A stretch of 64,000 nucleotides of DNA from Isoetes taiwanensis (taxonomy: Eukaryota; Streptophyta; Lycopodiopsida; Isoetales; Isoetaceae): assembly GCA_021234155.1 (NCBI GenBank), contig JAJEKV010000210.1, positions 1 to 64,000 of the forward strand. The letters are read 5' to 3'. Both the position numbers and the translations under genes were made by a program. Below, piece after piece: positions 24,306 through 35,477 of this stretch. Position 1 is the first letter of the stretch; every line of letters begins with the position of its first letter. The notes below the pieces were generated by a model that was not told the DNA's origin, did no database searches, and worked only from the letters and a program-made list of their open reading frames with translations.

Positions 24306-24769
24306 AAACCAGAAACAGGCACAAAATTGGGCAGCGGAAAGAAGGAGAAGCAGGGAAAAACTATAGACTACCAACCAGTTTATATAAGGTACCCGGAAAC
24401 ACGATTAGGATAGCGCCCAAAGCAATCCATCCGTTGATCTTTATCTCCTTGCAAGAGCCAGCTGTGCATGCATGTAAAAAGACATCTCCGGCCATCGCTA
24501 TTCCGAACAGGTAAGAGAGAAACCATAAAGTGGGCACTAGACTAAGGAAATATTAAAAATTTTTAAAGATTAAAATTTAAAAGACTTTTAAGCCTAACAA
24601 AGGGCATAGCCCTAGTACAAGAATTAACATCCAATGGGGCACAAGACCTGCAGTATTCGATTTTAAAGTCTAACAGGTGTATTATAGGCAGTAAAGCCAA
24701 AATAAAATATCAAGAGATTACATAAGAAAATCAAGAGATTACATAAAAAAAAAAAAAAAAAAAAAAAAA
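24090..24769 (-). repeat. Element A pseudo-LTR, upstream copy (alignable part)
   Basis: This is a direct repeat of 10,420-11,090. It starts on the minus strand at a run of about 25 T (poly-A on plus, 24,745-24,769), next to a duplicated AAGAAAATCAAGAGATTACAT. It includes the TATA box and first-ORF start. Differences from the other copy cluster in short patches. Confidence 0.85.
24379..24387 (-). promoter_or_regulatory. TATA box of element A upstream pseudo-LTR
   Basis: The minus strand reads TTATATAAA about 75 bases upstream of the MGRKKGG start codon. Element B has TATAAAA at the same distance before its first ORF. Confidence 0.6.
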
Positions 24770-25578
24770 CCTTTCCTAGTCTAATAGACCTTTTTACTCT
24801 TAGTACTTTTTCAAGTACTTTAGAGTACAATTTGCAGCCTTAGAAAAAATACAGGTGAACTTTTCTCTAAGCCATGATAATGTGACATTTCAGAAATTAT
24901 TATTCATAGTCATAGTAAACATTAATACATTCTTGGAATTCGGTATAATGTCAAATACAACCAACTAGTTTATATGCTAGTGAAGTGAACAGCCAGCTTA
25001 CAATTTTCAGTTTATAACAATTAGACAGATCTTACTTCATAGTTGCAGTAATATTCTTCTTAAAGCTCGTGCTGCTATCTTTTTATCCAAAAGAACATCA
25101 TAGCAATAGAGCAAGAAACTTGGTTACCCGCGCATTGAAACCAAGAAACAAGTTAGCCAAAGAGGGTAAACAGTTCAAGTCACTAGCAGTAAGCGGTAAG
25201 CAAAGAAGTTTCTTGGGTTATCCCTTCACTTTTGCATGATGTATTTAATAATTAAGACATGTCAGGACTGAATTCCCAGTCTGCTAAAGCATTATGATCA
25301 GGGTGATAGCTCAGACATCATTCTTCCCTGCATGTGTGCATAGTTGCACGAAAATCATATTAAACAAGCAGGCTTACCATAATCCTGCAGTAATCTTTAG
25401 ATCAGCCTTTAATTTTATAAGATCTAGATCAGATGTGCTCCTAATTTTAAGATCTAGATCTGTCTATATTTTATTACCTACTATACCTTACCAACATAAG
25501 CATCTACTGATTCTTCAAACATAATAACCAGTTTCTTTTTCAGATTCATCCTACTAGCTATTGCTCTTAATTGAGAAT
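24770..25578. other. AT-rich spacer, no gene seen
   Basis: No recognisable coding, RNA or repeat signal beyond local duplications such as AGATCTAGATC near 25,420-25,460. Confidence 0.4.
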
Positions 25579-25955
25579 TTAGATCATTAGCCACTTATGT
25601 AGGAATTTTAATCTAAAAACCTGATTGCTTGGAGGCAGAGCTGCCAGATTCGATTGTTGAGCTTTTCCTTTTGTGGATGTGTCCTCCATATTCATAAGTT
25701 CATGTTGCTTGCCTGCAATTTCCTTCACCTTTGTGCTTGTTCCCATTGCAACTGCTTCATTCATACCCTTAGATCTCTCCATCTCTTTTGTCAAGACTCA
25801 TTTCCTTACCAAGATTGTTGTTATAAGCACTTACAAAGAGCCCTATGGTGGCCTTATGGAAGTCAAATAGTTTTTCCTCTTGGTATTGCCCATCTTCTGC
25901 GCCTCAATCTTCCTTCTCTCGTGGCCATATTGAGGTCGCCCTTCTTCCTTCCCAT
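25579..25955 (-). pseudogene. Second A-type first ORF remnant
   Basis: At 25,955 (minus strand) a frame opens with MGRKKGDLNMA, clearly related to MGRKKGGLNKA of element A. A shifted frame then gives NTKRKNYLTSIRP, like KKRKSLFDYHKPA. A poly-A tract ending in CC at 26,514-26,532 lies upstream, as at 24,745-24,771 in front of element A. It looks like the 5' part of another unit in tandem behind A. The frame is broken. Confidence 0.55.
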
Positions 25956-25959
25956 AAGC

Positions 25960-27909
25960 AAGCTTAACATGTGGGACTGGAACAAATAGCACCATGGGGC
26001 CGAAGTATGTCGCTTCTTGTCTTTTTCAATGCATTGTTAAATAGTTCCGTGCAAGTCCTCGTCCCTAATACCACCTGCAGGCATGCCTTTGGGACCGGAG
26101 GTCCTATATCTCACCGCAAGTAGCCTTAATAGGTTGCATTTCTGTAATTTCTTTTTGCTAAAATCCATCTCCATCTTTTTGTGCCAGGTTATCCACGATC
26201 CAGTCTGTCGCCCATAGGATGCCGTTTGCTGCATCATGCAATAGCCGGAACCCTAACTACCAGTTTCGACATTCTTCTCTTGCCTTCTTTTTTATTTTTT
26301 ATTTATTATCAGTTATCCATACGAAAAAATGTTAAGTGTCACACAATGTTTATGCTATTCTAGCTTTTTAATTTTTTATCTAACCCATATGGTTATACCA
26401 TATTGGTTTAAGTGTTTCAGTTACTGTATTGTTAATTGAGAGTGGTCATGGTAAATGGTCTTAGTCCTTTAATGCTACTTACTTATACTATTGCATTATA
26501 AATAAATAAATAAAAAAAAAAAAAAAAAAACCATGATGTCTTTGTATACATTAAATTTCTAGTGTTTCGTCGTTAAAAAAACTATTCTATTCTATTCTAT
26601 TCATATAATGGTACCCACCTTCATGTTTTCAAGTCAAATATATATGAACATATTTGAATGAATGCATATTGGTCGTTCATCTCATTTCCACTTTTGGGTT
26701 GCCCGAAAGGCAAACCCTTGGGAGGTGGGCTGATGGAATATTATTTTTGTACTGCTGGATGTGCCAATTTGGCGGTGTAGATGGTGGGTTCCCCAGCATT
26801 ATGGGAAGTTTTTGCGTACCTAGATCGCCCGTTGATCCTCGTGAACATGCATTCGTACGATGCCATCGGGGCAGATCCCGCCCTGCCCTCTCGCCTTATA
26901 ACCATACCCATTTCCCCCTTCCTTTCATTTCCTTCTCCATTCTTGGATTTAGCCCTTTTCGCCATTGAATTGGGTGCATTCTGAGACCCTTCTTCTCAAT
27001 CATCCTTCAGATTTTTATTCCGTTTGAGCAGTTTGCCAATGCAATCCTCTTGGTTTTTTGAGGTTGTTGAGTTTATCTGGATTTGCAAATCTGGCCATTT
27101 TCTTTGTGGCCCTTTGCTAATCTGTTCTGTGGGTTGATAGTCAGATATGAAGGACCATTAGATTGGGAAGGAGGCAACGACATCATTTGGATACATGTCC
27201 CTTTGCCCAACTGAAATTCTTAGCCTTCTTACGATTTATTGAAATCTCTCCCCTATATAAATTCTTGGCCTGCCTGTTTTTTTGATGGGAAACCCACAAT
27301 GCGTTAGCACATTCATTTCTTTGTCAAAATTCCATAGAGTGAAACATATGTAAGAAAAGAACACACATGCGCGCGCGCACGCACGCCAGCCATATCAATG
27401 GGCATCTCCTCGTGTTTTTTATGTTTTTTGACGTGTTTATTTCATCTTGATTTATGCATACATGCCTTATTATCTAGGGCTCAAGGTATACATGCCTTGT
27501 TTACTTTGCATCTTCTATTATTAGGATGGCCATTTCTACTTTGGCTAATATTATTTCTAGGTAGCAAATAATTTGTGCATTCTCTTGTTTTTAATCGTTT
27601 CTTGACGTGCTTATTGTTATCATAACATGTCATCTTATTTGGGGCCCAAGGTATATATGCCTTGTTTATTTGTAATGCACCATACACGAGACGCTAACTT
27701 ACGACATCAATGTTTTAGATTGTCTAAAATGCATGCCACTAGCAGCTTCGTTGAACCATAAAATATGATGCAAATTCTATTCTTACGACACAATATTCAC
27801 TCTAAATACTCCTAGAACCCCTTTTGATTGCGTGCATATTCACGTGAAGATAACTTTAGATAGGTATATTCATGGGTTGTGCCTCACTTTGGACCAATAT
27901 ATAGCACAA

Positions 27910-27910
<1 letters not shown>
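25960..27910. other. Spacer with simple repeats, no gene seen
   Basis: It contains an A-rich run (26,500-26,531), a TCTAT run (26,586-26,603), a GC/CA-alternating run (27,368-27,386) and an imperfect tandem duplication of about 165 bp (27,413-27,675, marker AAGGTATA-ATGCCTTGTTTA). No supported ORF. Confidence 0.45.
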
Positions 27911-27940
<30 letters not shown>

Positions 27941-28105
27941 AAGAAGAAGAAGAAGAAGAAGAAGAAGAAGAAGAAGAAGAAGAAGAAGAAGAAGAAGAAG
28001 AAGAAGAAGAAGAAGAAGAAGAAGAAGAAGAAGAAGAAGAAGAAGAAGAAGAAGAAGAAGAAGAAGAAGAAGAAGAAGAAGAAGAAGAAGAAGAAGAAGA
28101 AGAAG

Positions 28106-28135
<30 letters not shown>
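27911..28135 (+). repeat. (AAG)n microsatellite, about 75 units
   Basis: This is an uninterrupted AAG tract of 225 bp. It is the first of five long GAA-phase tracts that bound the units between 27.9 and 42.5 kb. Poly-R, poly-E and poly-L frames across it are artefacts of the repeat. Confidence 0.98.
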
Positions 28136-28136
<1 letters not shown>

Positions 28137-28595
28137 TTGAAAAATATGGAAATTATAAATTGAAAAATATGGAAAGAAAGTGATTGCAATGGTATGGAAT
28201 ATTGAAAATGGGTATTAACATATGGTGAGACTAATATTTATGAAAATTATGGTATGTGATAGTTGTGTACAAGTCTTGGGACTTGGCCAATATATATTTG
28301 GGGGGCCAAAGCCATATGAATAATTGCCTAATGGCGTTTTGTGGTGGCATGGATGGCTCCTTACATAAGGTACGTTCCTATATTACAAAGATATATCATT
28401 TAATCATGGAGGACTCTTACATAAGGTATGTTCCTATTTTACAAAGCTCTATCATTTAATGATGCATAAGGCATTAAATGATATGCCATGTGAAATGTAT
28501 TATTAGGATCTCACTCATTACTTGGGTCTAGAAAGGTGAGCCTATCACTCTATCTATTTATGTATTTATTTATTAATATCGTATAGTGGTTGCAT

Positions 28596-28797
28596 GGATA
28601 AGAGCGGAGCGCAGTAAATATCGGACGCTGACATGTTATACCCACGGGCATATCCGTGGTATATCCGTGTGTTTGACATGTTATAGCCACGCCCAAAAAA
28701 ATTACACGGCGCTTTTGTGGACTTAGCGGATTTTTTGCCATTTAAGGCTAGGTATAACATGTCAGCGTCCGACATTTACCGCGATGGGGATAAGAGC
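28596..28797. mobile_element. MITE with 33-bp TIRs and 10-bp target duplication (Mutator-like)
   Basis: The terminal inverted repeats share GTAAAT-TCGGACGCTGACAT and GTTATACC (left 28,611-28,644; right complement 28,750-28,782). GGATAAGAGC is duplicated at 28,596-28,605 and 28,788-28,797. The element between is 182 bp and non-coding. A target duplication of 9-11 bp is typical of Mutator-type transposons, so this is probably a MULE-derived MITE. Confidence 0.75.
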
Positions 28798-30024
28798 TCC
28801 TAATGAAAATTGGAGGTATATGGAGCCGTAAGGGCTTTGATAAAAGTTCCAAGCTATAAATTTTCTGGTCAAAGATGACGTGGTAAAAAGTTGTTTGACA
28901 AAACACAAAGGCTTTTCCTTAGGTTTTTCCTTTATTGTACCTCTGCGCCAAAATGGCCGCTTGCCGGATTTGGACGATGGAGGTTAACCTATGGTTTTCA
29001 ATATGCTGAAACACAATGCCTCAAGTCTTAGGATCGATTTGATGCCTTGGGCGTTTTGCTATGCCAACGGCAGGATGCTTTGCTCACAAGATACGATTTT
29101 TGAAGGCCCTCTAATCAGGTTTGAACAAGCTTTCATATTTACAGACTTGATGGCCGCTCAAAATGAATGGGAATGTATTTGAAAGTTTAAATCTATTGTT
29201 CAAGTACAGAAAATTGTGGCTTAATATCTGATGATATGCTTACATGTAAGTAAAATGCTGGTTTCCTTTTGCTAAGCTGTTGCAATGGCATGCTTTGCGG
29301 CTCCTGTGTGGTCTGCAGCTATGGTACATAACCTGAAAATGACCAATAGCCAAGTAGGTTGTAGAAGATTAAGAATAGCTGCTCCTTTATAAGCTAGTTG
29401 TAGTGCTTGTTTGCTCATAACAGGTGGCTTTGCTGCAATAGGTTCGTTTTGGTTTAGTTGTAATAGGTAGCTAGCTTCTTAATAGTTCATTTGCTTGGGC
29501 TCAATTTATGCTAGTGCCTTTCTTCTATGCACATAAATAGGTTGTCTCGATATTTGGTGGCATGCTAGGTAGTAGTTCTGCTGCTTCTGATGTTTCACAT
29601 AGGCATTATTATGCTGCAAGGTTTTATAGTTGTTATAGTGCTTAGTGTCAGGTCGCCGCTTGGATGCTTTTTACTTGCTCTACATATGCAGTAAAATGTA
29701 ATGATTAAAACAGGTTTATGCTGATTGACTATGATGATCATTTGGCAGTAATAAGTTAACAATAAGTTAACAGTTGTTGAAGACTCAAAGCTGATGGTGT
29801 AAGATAGTCAGCATGTTAATGATAATCATATGGTCAGCATATAAATCATAATCATATGGCTGCTGGTTTTTAAGCATCTTAGATGTATTTGATGATAGAT
29901 CCATTGTCTACGACAAAGCTTGTGATAGGCTGGTGTAAGCAGCCTTTGACAATGGAATGTGCATGGCTCCTATGTCTTAATTTCTAGAGATGATCTAGAG
30001 GCATCTATTCGCTGAAAATGATAG

Positions 30025-30134
30025 GTGAAGGGCGAAGAGCCAGAGTGTTCTAATGCTTACCTGACGCCCCTTGTATAGTTACCATAATTTTGCTAACTTA
30101 TGCATTGTTTGGGTGCAGGTAACCGGAACACTCT
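30025..30134 (+). ncRNA. Structured RNA module, unit C copy
   Basis: The lead GTGAAGGGCGAAGAGCC (30,025-30,041) contains a GGC-GAAGA-GCC mini-hairpin. P1 pairs AGAGTGTTC (30,042-30,050) with GAACACTCT (30,126-30,134), 9 bp perfect. P2 pairs TTACCTG-A-CGCCC (30,057-30,069) with GGGTGCAGGTAA (30,111-30,122), 12 bp with one bulge and one G-T. The roughly 40-nt apical part has GTTACCATAATTTTGCTAAC. Sequence of P1 differs completely from the 41.9-kb copy, yet pairing is intact. Confidence 0.75.
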
Positions 30135-30404
30135 CTCCTGGTTTTGTTTTCAGTAGAAACATATGCACAGTAGAGGTTCACGAGAAGATATGTGGACAAT
30201 CTCACGTGCTTAACAGATAAATTGGTGAGATCTGACTGATTGTGGATGGTAACCAATGAATAATTGAGACTTAAGCTGGTATAATAATTTACGGCTTTGC
30301 AATATTCCAAGTTGGAATCTGAAATTGAGCTGCAAATTCTCTTTGTTGATTTGCATAAGTGCATAATGTGTAAGAATGTTACTGTAAAAAAACAAAAGGA
30401 CATG

Positions 30405-30452
30405 GAAGAAGAAGAAGAAGAAGAAGAAGAAGAAGAAGAAGAAGAAGAAGAA
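30405..30452 (+). repeat. (GAA)n tract, 16 units
   Basis: 48 bp of GAA, separating units C and D. Confidence 0.97.
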
Positions 30453-33017
30453 TAAAAATTTGGAAATATGAAAGTTTTGAAAAGTTTGAAAAGAGGCTTG
30501 AAATATTGCCAATAAGATGAAAAATATATTTACAAGTGTTAGGCAAGCAATTTAATTACAATAAGAGACTTAATGGAGTGAAAAATCCTTAAGTTATGAA
30601 TTTATTATATGCTAAATTTACATTGGTGATGGAGTTATGGTATTATGGAGAAATATGGTCATGAAAAAAATAAAACGAAGCAAAATATCCAACCTATCTT
30701 GTACAATGTAGCATTTATTGCTACACAAGGACTTTAATGATAGGCTATATGCAAAAAGCACCTAGGTTTTTGAAAGGTGTGATCATAATTAATTTTGTCA
30801 ACCTACATAGTTTTTATATTGGGTCCAAATATAATAGCTTATATGCTTACGATTTGGTCTTGGAAGCCCAAAAGTTGTATAAAATAATTGATTATGAAGA
30901 CGTTACAAGGGAAAATGCCCTTTTATTGACCTAGACGGCATGCAAAAGGGAAAGTTCATTTTTTATAGGATGAGGTTTCGTTGGCGCCTAAAATGGCTAT
31001 GGCGGCCATACACAGCAATGGATATGCTATGCTCTTGGTTAATCACTTTTTTGGCTAATGCCATTTAGAAGTTTTATGGATAAAGACATTCGATTGGTTT
31101 ACCTCATTTTGTGAAAAGCAAACATCTATATGCTAATTATATGGGCTTAAAAGCATGCTTTTGCATGACCTTGGGAACGTTTTTTTGTTATATATTTGTT
31201 TATGGTTATTGCACGGCTAGGGCTTGGAACTTTGGTGCCCAAATCATTTGCACCGAAGTATGCTTTTGATGCAAGATGCTATAGGAAGCATGGAAAAAAA
31301 TTATGATCTTGAGCCTGGATAAATTGGGGATCCAATATAGTTTTAAGGCTCAAAAACTTTTGATGCAAGTGTTTGTTATGCCGATTCGGATGCAAAAGCA
31401 GCTTAGTGCATTCCGAGACTAATGGCTTATAAGAACGGGCTTGATTTGAATCTGGAGATGCTAAAGCAAGCATATATCCGGCCCGCAAATGGTTATGGAG
31501 CTATGTTGAATAAAATACACAAATGGAGCTAGTGTTCATATGCCGTCTCGCTAAAGGAGCCCTAAGATGCCCGATGTTATGTAAATTATTGTTTGAAATG
31601 CTCTTATTTATGAGAAATCAATGATATGTGCATCAGTGCTTAAATATGTTGCAAATATCCGGGAGGACAACAAAGACTCTGGATTAAAGATATCCCAGCG
31701 GGATAGCGGGTTGCTTATCTCGATAGGCTCTAGATCGTTTTCATGTTTGTTTGCTCCTCTAGTGTTCTAGCTCATAGTTTTGTTGGCTTATGGCTGATGC
31801 ATTTTTATATTATATTATGTTCTTAGTATAGGTTAGAGAAGGACGCATTAATGGTCCAGGTTTCATTCACGCATGACCATGTATCTTCATTGCATAGATG
31901 CATAGTCATGTTTATCTGCTTTAGACATGTCAAGTCATATGAAAATGGGGATCTGCTATATGCATGGCATTGCAAAACATGTACGCATCAGTGGTGACAA
32001 CATAATATCAAAACAATGAAGCTCTCTAAAGGGGGTTGAGGTTGAGCTTGTTTTAATTGCAATTGTCTTAAACATTTCGATGATGGTTTTAGGGTTTGAA
32101 AAAGTTATTATCTTGGAAGATGAATAATGGTTGGCTAAAATTTGATAATATATCTATGTTTGAGAATGTTATGAATCTAATGGAACCATTTGGGCATGGC
32201 CCAGGGTATGCTGTGGTGAGCAGCATAATACTGTTTGTTTCCTATAATACATAGCATATTTTGCTTAATATTTGAGCTAATTTGCTGAACTTAAAGGGTG
32301 AAGGGCGAAGAGCCATGATGTTTTATAGCTTAAAGTTTTGGAGGAAAAGGTCTTGTTACCATGATTTGCTAACATTGACATTGTTTGGGCTGTAAACCAA
32401 AACATCTTGGGAATGATTTAATTTCAGTGGTTAGAGTTACAAATGGATGGGATGCGTGAAGACTAATGGGCTTCTAAATTGCATCACAAAACATGGTGAG
32501 ATCTATCTTATATTGTGTGAAGAATGAATAAATACGGAACGTTAAGTAATGGAAGATTATCACTATTACTTGTATTGCAGCTTTAAGTGTTTAAGATATA
32601 TGGATAAATTATTATTTGAGATATATGGACAAATTAATAGATGGAATATGATAACATCAAGGTTATGAAATAAAGTGGTACTTTTTATTCCAAATTCGAA
32701 ATGGCATCAAAAATATTTTTTGAAGCATTTAAAGATTACAATTTGACATTGGATGGAATTAAATACTTTCAAATTACAAAGCAATATGGTTTCTGACTAT
32801 ATGAATATTGAATATCATGAATTATAGTACTCAAGATTTTTATTTTGGATATATTTTCAATATAGTAAATTATATGGGCTAAGGTTTGTAGAGTGCTCGG
32901 CGTGGCTTTGCCTAAAAAAACTGTGGTGGATATTGGATAAGTGATCTTGCCTTTGAACAAGGTTCTTTTAATGTAATTGTTTATAATCGGATCGTGAGTC
33001 TTGGCAAGAATATATAC
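30453..33017 (+). mobile_element. GAA-bounded unit D (diverged solo pseudo-LTR-like copy)
   Basis: About 2.57 kb between GAA tracts. It carries the RNA module at 32,298-32,406 and a following ATGGTGAGATCTAT. The 3' edge TATACGAAGAA resembles TATCGAAGAA at both element B pseudo-LTR ends. No ORF is supported. Confidence 0.55.
32298..32406 (+). ncRNA. Structured RNA module, unit D copy
   Basis: The lead GTGAAGGGCGAAGAGCC (32,298-32,314) is identical to unit C. P1 pairs GATGTTTT (32,317-32,324) with AAAACATC (32,399-32,406), a third independent sequence with full pairing. GTTACCATGATTTGCTAAC is kept in the apical part. P2 is weak here (GTAAAC instead of GGTAAC), so the copy may be decaying. Confidence 0.65.
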
Positions 33018-33093
33018 GAAGAAGAAGAAGAAGAAGAAGAAGAAGAAGAAGAAGAAGAAGAAGAAGAAGAAGAAGAAGAAGAAGAAGAAGAAG
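33018..33093 (+). repeat. (GAA)n tract, about 25 units
   Basis: 76 bp directly in front of the left pseudo-LTR of element B. Confidence 0.97.
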
Positions 33094-33814
33094 ATAAAAG
33101 ATAATAAAATGGGATGAGGGTATTATTATTTGTTAAGGCTAGTTATGGGGCTCTATAGGGTTAACGGGCAATTTAATATTTTGATGGCATTGCAGATGGA
33201 TAATATAATATAATGTAATTTGAACGTGTGCCCTGCAGGCTTCAAGTTGGGGGGTAAATGTGGCTATCTCATGGTGAAAGGGTGTGTGTTATTAGACGTT
33301 GGAAAGCAGGCACCATAGAGTCATGCTTCTCAAAATAATCAAGGGATGTATTGTACAAAAAATCAAAAAGGGGGGGAAGTTAAAGGTACGGTTTTGTATG
33401 GTTTTGGTGGTTGAATGTTTAAAATTATTAATGGGAAAGCTATGGGTCACGATGTCTAATGGTTTTAGGAAATCAAATAAGGAGAAGGACGTGATTCATG
33501 AGGCCTAATGGGTGTGTAGGGGGGGTAGTATAAGGATAAGAATATTAATGGGAAACCTAGGTATGAATTTGAGAAATACAATTGTTAAGAAGCCTTTAAG
33601 ATGTAATGGTTAAGATATGGAAATTATCAAGTTATGGGTAGAAAATTCAATGGTCTAGGTCTTGGCGAAAAAAAATGGCGATGAGGTTATGGTTCCCAAA
33701 ATTTCCACTGCAGCGTCCATGACCGTAGGAAGGATCTTGGGAAAGTATGCATGCCGATAGGGATTTCTAGATTTGAAACTACGGGAGGATTTGCAGTTTC
33801 GGTCGGTGATGCAT

Positions 33815-33821
33815 CTATAAA
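33815..33821 (+). promoter_or_regulatory. TATA box, left pseudo-LTR
   Basis: TATAAAA in GCATCTATAAAAGGAATGG, 81 bases before the first ATG at 33,896. The same context is found at 40,834. Confidence 0.6.
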
Positions 33822-33895
33822 AGGAATGGAAGGAGCGGATGGTATTGCGTGGTTTTGGTAGCAGTGTTGGTGCAAGGAGACAGAGGCGATACAAG

Positions 33896-34072
33896 ATGCC
33901 AAAGGGCAAGTATGAAAGAAAACACGGTAACAAGAGCAGTAGCGGTGGCGGGCAATCTCAAAGGCCGAAGAAATTTACAAAAGTGGGCTATGAGAAAAAG
34001 CAGTAACGTTTCAAAAACCCGCGACAAGAGGCGATGGAGGCAACAAAAATCAGGTCAGGTTATGCTTGATTA
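33896..34072 (+). pseudogene. Element B first ORF, left copy
   Basis: It begins MPKGKYERKHGNKS, with PKKFTKVGYEKKQ later, then a stop. The right copy stays open for 80 residues. The differences sit in patches around AGCAGTAGCGG and AAGCAGTAACG, so the stop may be an assembly artefact. Confidence 0.5.
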
Positions 34073-34862
34073 GAGTTTACAGTTTTGTTAGTGCTATCTG
34101 CTTACGGTTTAAGGATGTTGAAATATTATGAGTAATACTATGAGTAATAAAACTGATCTAAGAAGTATCGGGTAGGTGTATATTGGAATATAACTTAGTG
34201 TTTAGAATGGAAAATGGGTGAGCTGGATTAAGATGTATGGTTCTTATAAGGTTATTGTTGCTTGGGTCTGGTTGGGGTAGCCTTTTGTTAGACTGTATTG
34301 GGTTGCTTGTTTATGTCTGCATTGTAAACAGGTGGGTAGGTACGTTTGTTGTTTACATGGTGGGTATTCTTCCCTCTTTTTGTTCTCTGGTTTTGCCCAT
34401 TTGTATTTCCTTTTTTTTGTGTTTGTTTGTATAGATCCTTGTTGGGTTCTAGTGCTGGGTTTTGCTTAGGGGATCGCTTGCATGTTTTTTGTGTTTAGTG
34501 GTAAGAGGTTTAGGTTGAGTTTAGTAGGGGTGGGTTAGTCGGGATGCATAGGTTGAGTGGTCTGGTTTCCGTTTGCTTGCTTGTTGCTTGTTGCTTGCTG
34601 GTTGCTTGTCAGACCTGCTGTATGTGGTTGGTTGCGGTTAAAGGTTCTACGTTATATATTTGTGGATGTTGCTCATTCTTATAATGATGGTGTTTTAAGA
34701 ATGTATGGTTATGGATGAAAAGGAGGGCGTTTGCCGGTGGTAAGATTATGTGGATGATGGCTTTAAAGAATAGGTGCTAGATTTTGAGTAATGTATTTAA
34801 GATTATTGGCTTCAAGTTGTTGGTATCTTGAATGGTAAGACTATATAAGTGAAAAACTAGAA

Positions 34863-34970
34863 GTGAAGGGCGATGAGCCATGTAGTTCTATGCGCCACTG
34901 TCACCCCTCTCCCTCGTTACCATTTTGATGCTAATGTTGGTCTGTTTGGGGTGCGGGTAACGAACTACAT
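34863..34970 (+). ncRNA. Structured RNA module, element B left copy
   Basis: Lead GTGAAGGGCGATGAGCC (34,863-34,879). P1 pairs ATGTAGTTC (34,880-34,888) with GAACTACAT (34,962-34,970). The P2 region reads TGCGCCACTGTCACCC against GGGTGCGGGTAA, where the right copy has CTGCTTACCTGTCACCC against GGGTGCAGGTAA. That is one of the patches suspected to be base-calling error. Confidence 0.65.
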
Positions 34971-35477
34971 CTCTTGAGTTTTTCTTTGGTTAAGTAGCAT
35001 GTATATGCTATTCAAGAAGCGATATTAAGGTTGATGTACAAGAAATTTGGTTGATATTTTATGAGAATACATTTACTCAAAATTGTATTTGGTGAGATCC
35101 TTCAGATTGTCTTTGTATGAATATTATAAAAATAAAGAAGTTTTTTAATTTGGTGGTTATGGTTGGTGAATAACATTAATACATTTATCTAGTTTGAAAA
35201 TGAATATATGGGGGTTGATTGTGCCTTTTAGTTGTGGCCTAGCTAAAAACTAGGGTGGACTTTGGGAAAAAGTTTTTTTCTTGAATATAATTGTAGGTTG
35301 TTTATAAGAGTCTATAATGATTATCCGAAAAAACTTATCGAAGAAAAAAATGTGATTTCCATTTGTTGGGAGGTATCAACAAGCACAACTTTGTGTCAAC
35401 CCAAATACTTCAAGATGTGGTACTAATTTATGGTTATGTTATATGTGTAGACGAGAAGTACTTGGCTGAAGCAACTA

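Larger units (their letters stand above)
10420..24769 (-). mobile_element. Element A: Penelope-like, pseudo-LTR retroelement (minus strand), split by a LINE
   Basis: Read from 24.77 kb down to 10.4 kb the order is: a poly-T/A tract at the edge, promoter, small basic ORF (24,305-23,952), structured RNA (about 23,219-23,121), middle ORFs (21,885-21,250 and 21,047-20,769), then after the nested LINE the RT N-terminal remnant (near 12.9 kb), RT core (12,288-11,827), RT thumb (about 11,480-11,300) and a second copy of the promoter region (11,090-10,420). The protein blocks are collinear with element B at 33-42 kb on the other strand. Direct repeats of the 5' region at both ends match the pseudo-LTR layout known for Penelope-like elements. 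Excluding the LINE, the element is about 7.3 kb. Boundaries are approximate, particularly the left one. Confidence 0.7.
28136..30404 (+). mobile_element. GAA-bounded unit C (diverged solo pseudo-LTR-like copy)
   Basis: The unit lies between (AAG)n tracts, is about 2.27 kb long and ends 270 bases after a copy of the structured RNA module (30,025-30,134), as the element B pseudo-LTRs do. After the RNA it has GGTGAGATCTGA, matching GGTGAGATC in the other units. No first ORF is recognisable. A small MITE sits inside it (28,606-28,787). Confidence 0.55.
33094..35346 (+). repeat. Element B left pseudo-LTR
   Basis: Direct repeat of 40,124-42,364, about 2.25 kb. It opens with GGGATGAGGGTATTATTATT and closes with GAAAAAACTTATCGAAGAA. 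Here the terminal GAA tract has shrunk to CGAAGAAAAAAATG, whereas the right copy runs into 159 bp of GAA. Confidence 0.93.

Noticed and set aside
27879-28189. Long poly-Arg, poly-Leu and poly-Glu frames over GAA tracts (also 39,827-40,165 and 42,274-42,675)
   Set aside because: They are read-through of (GAA)n in each frame. Only the RT part before 39,960 has real protein similarity.
33018-33093. CRISPR-like array or clustered repeats
   Set aside because: The repeats are a pure trinucleotide microsatellite without spacers, in a eukaryotic repeat context.
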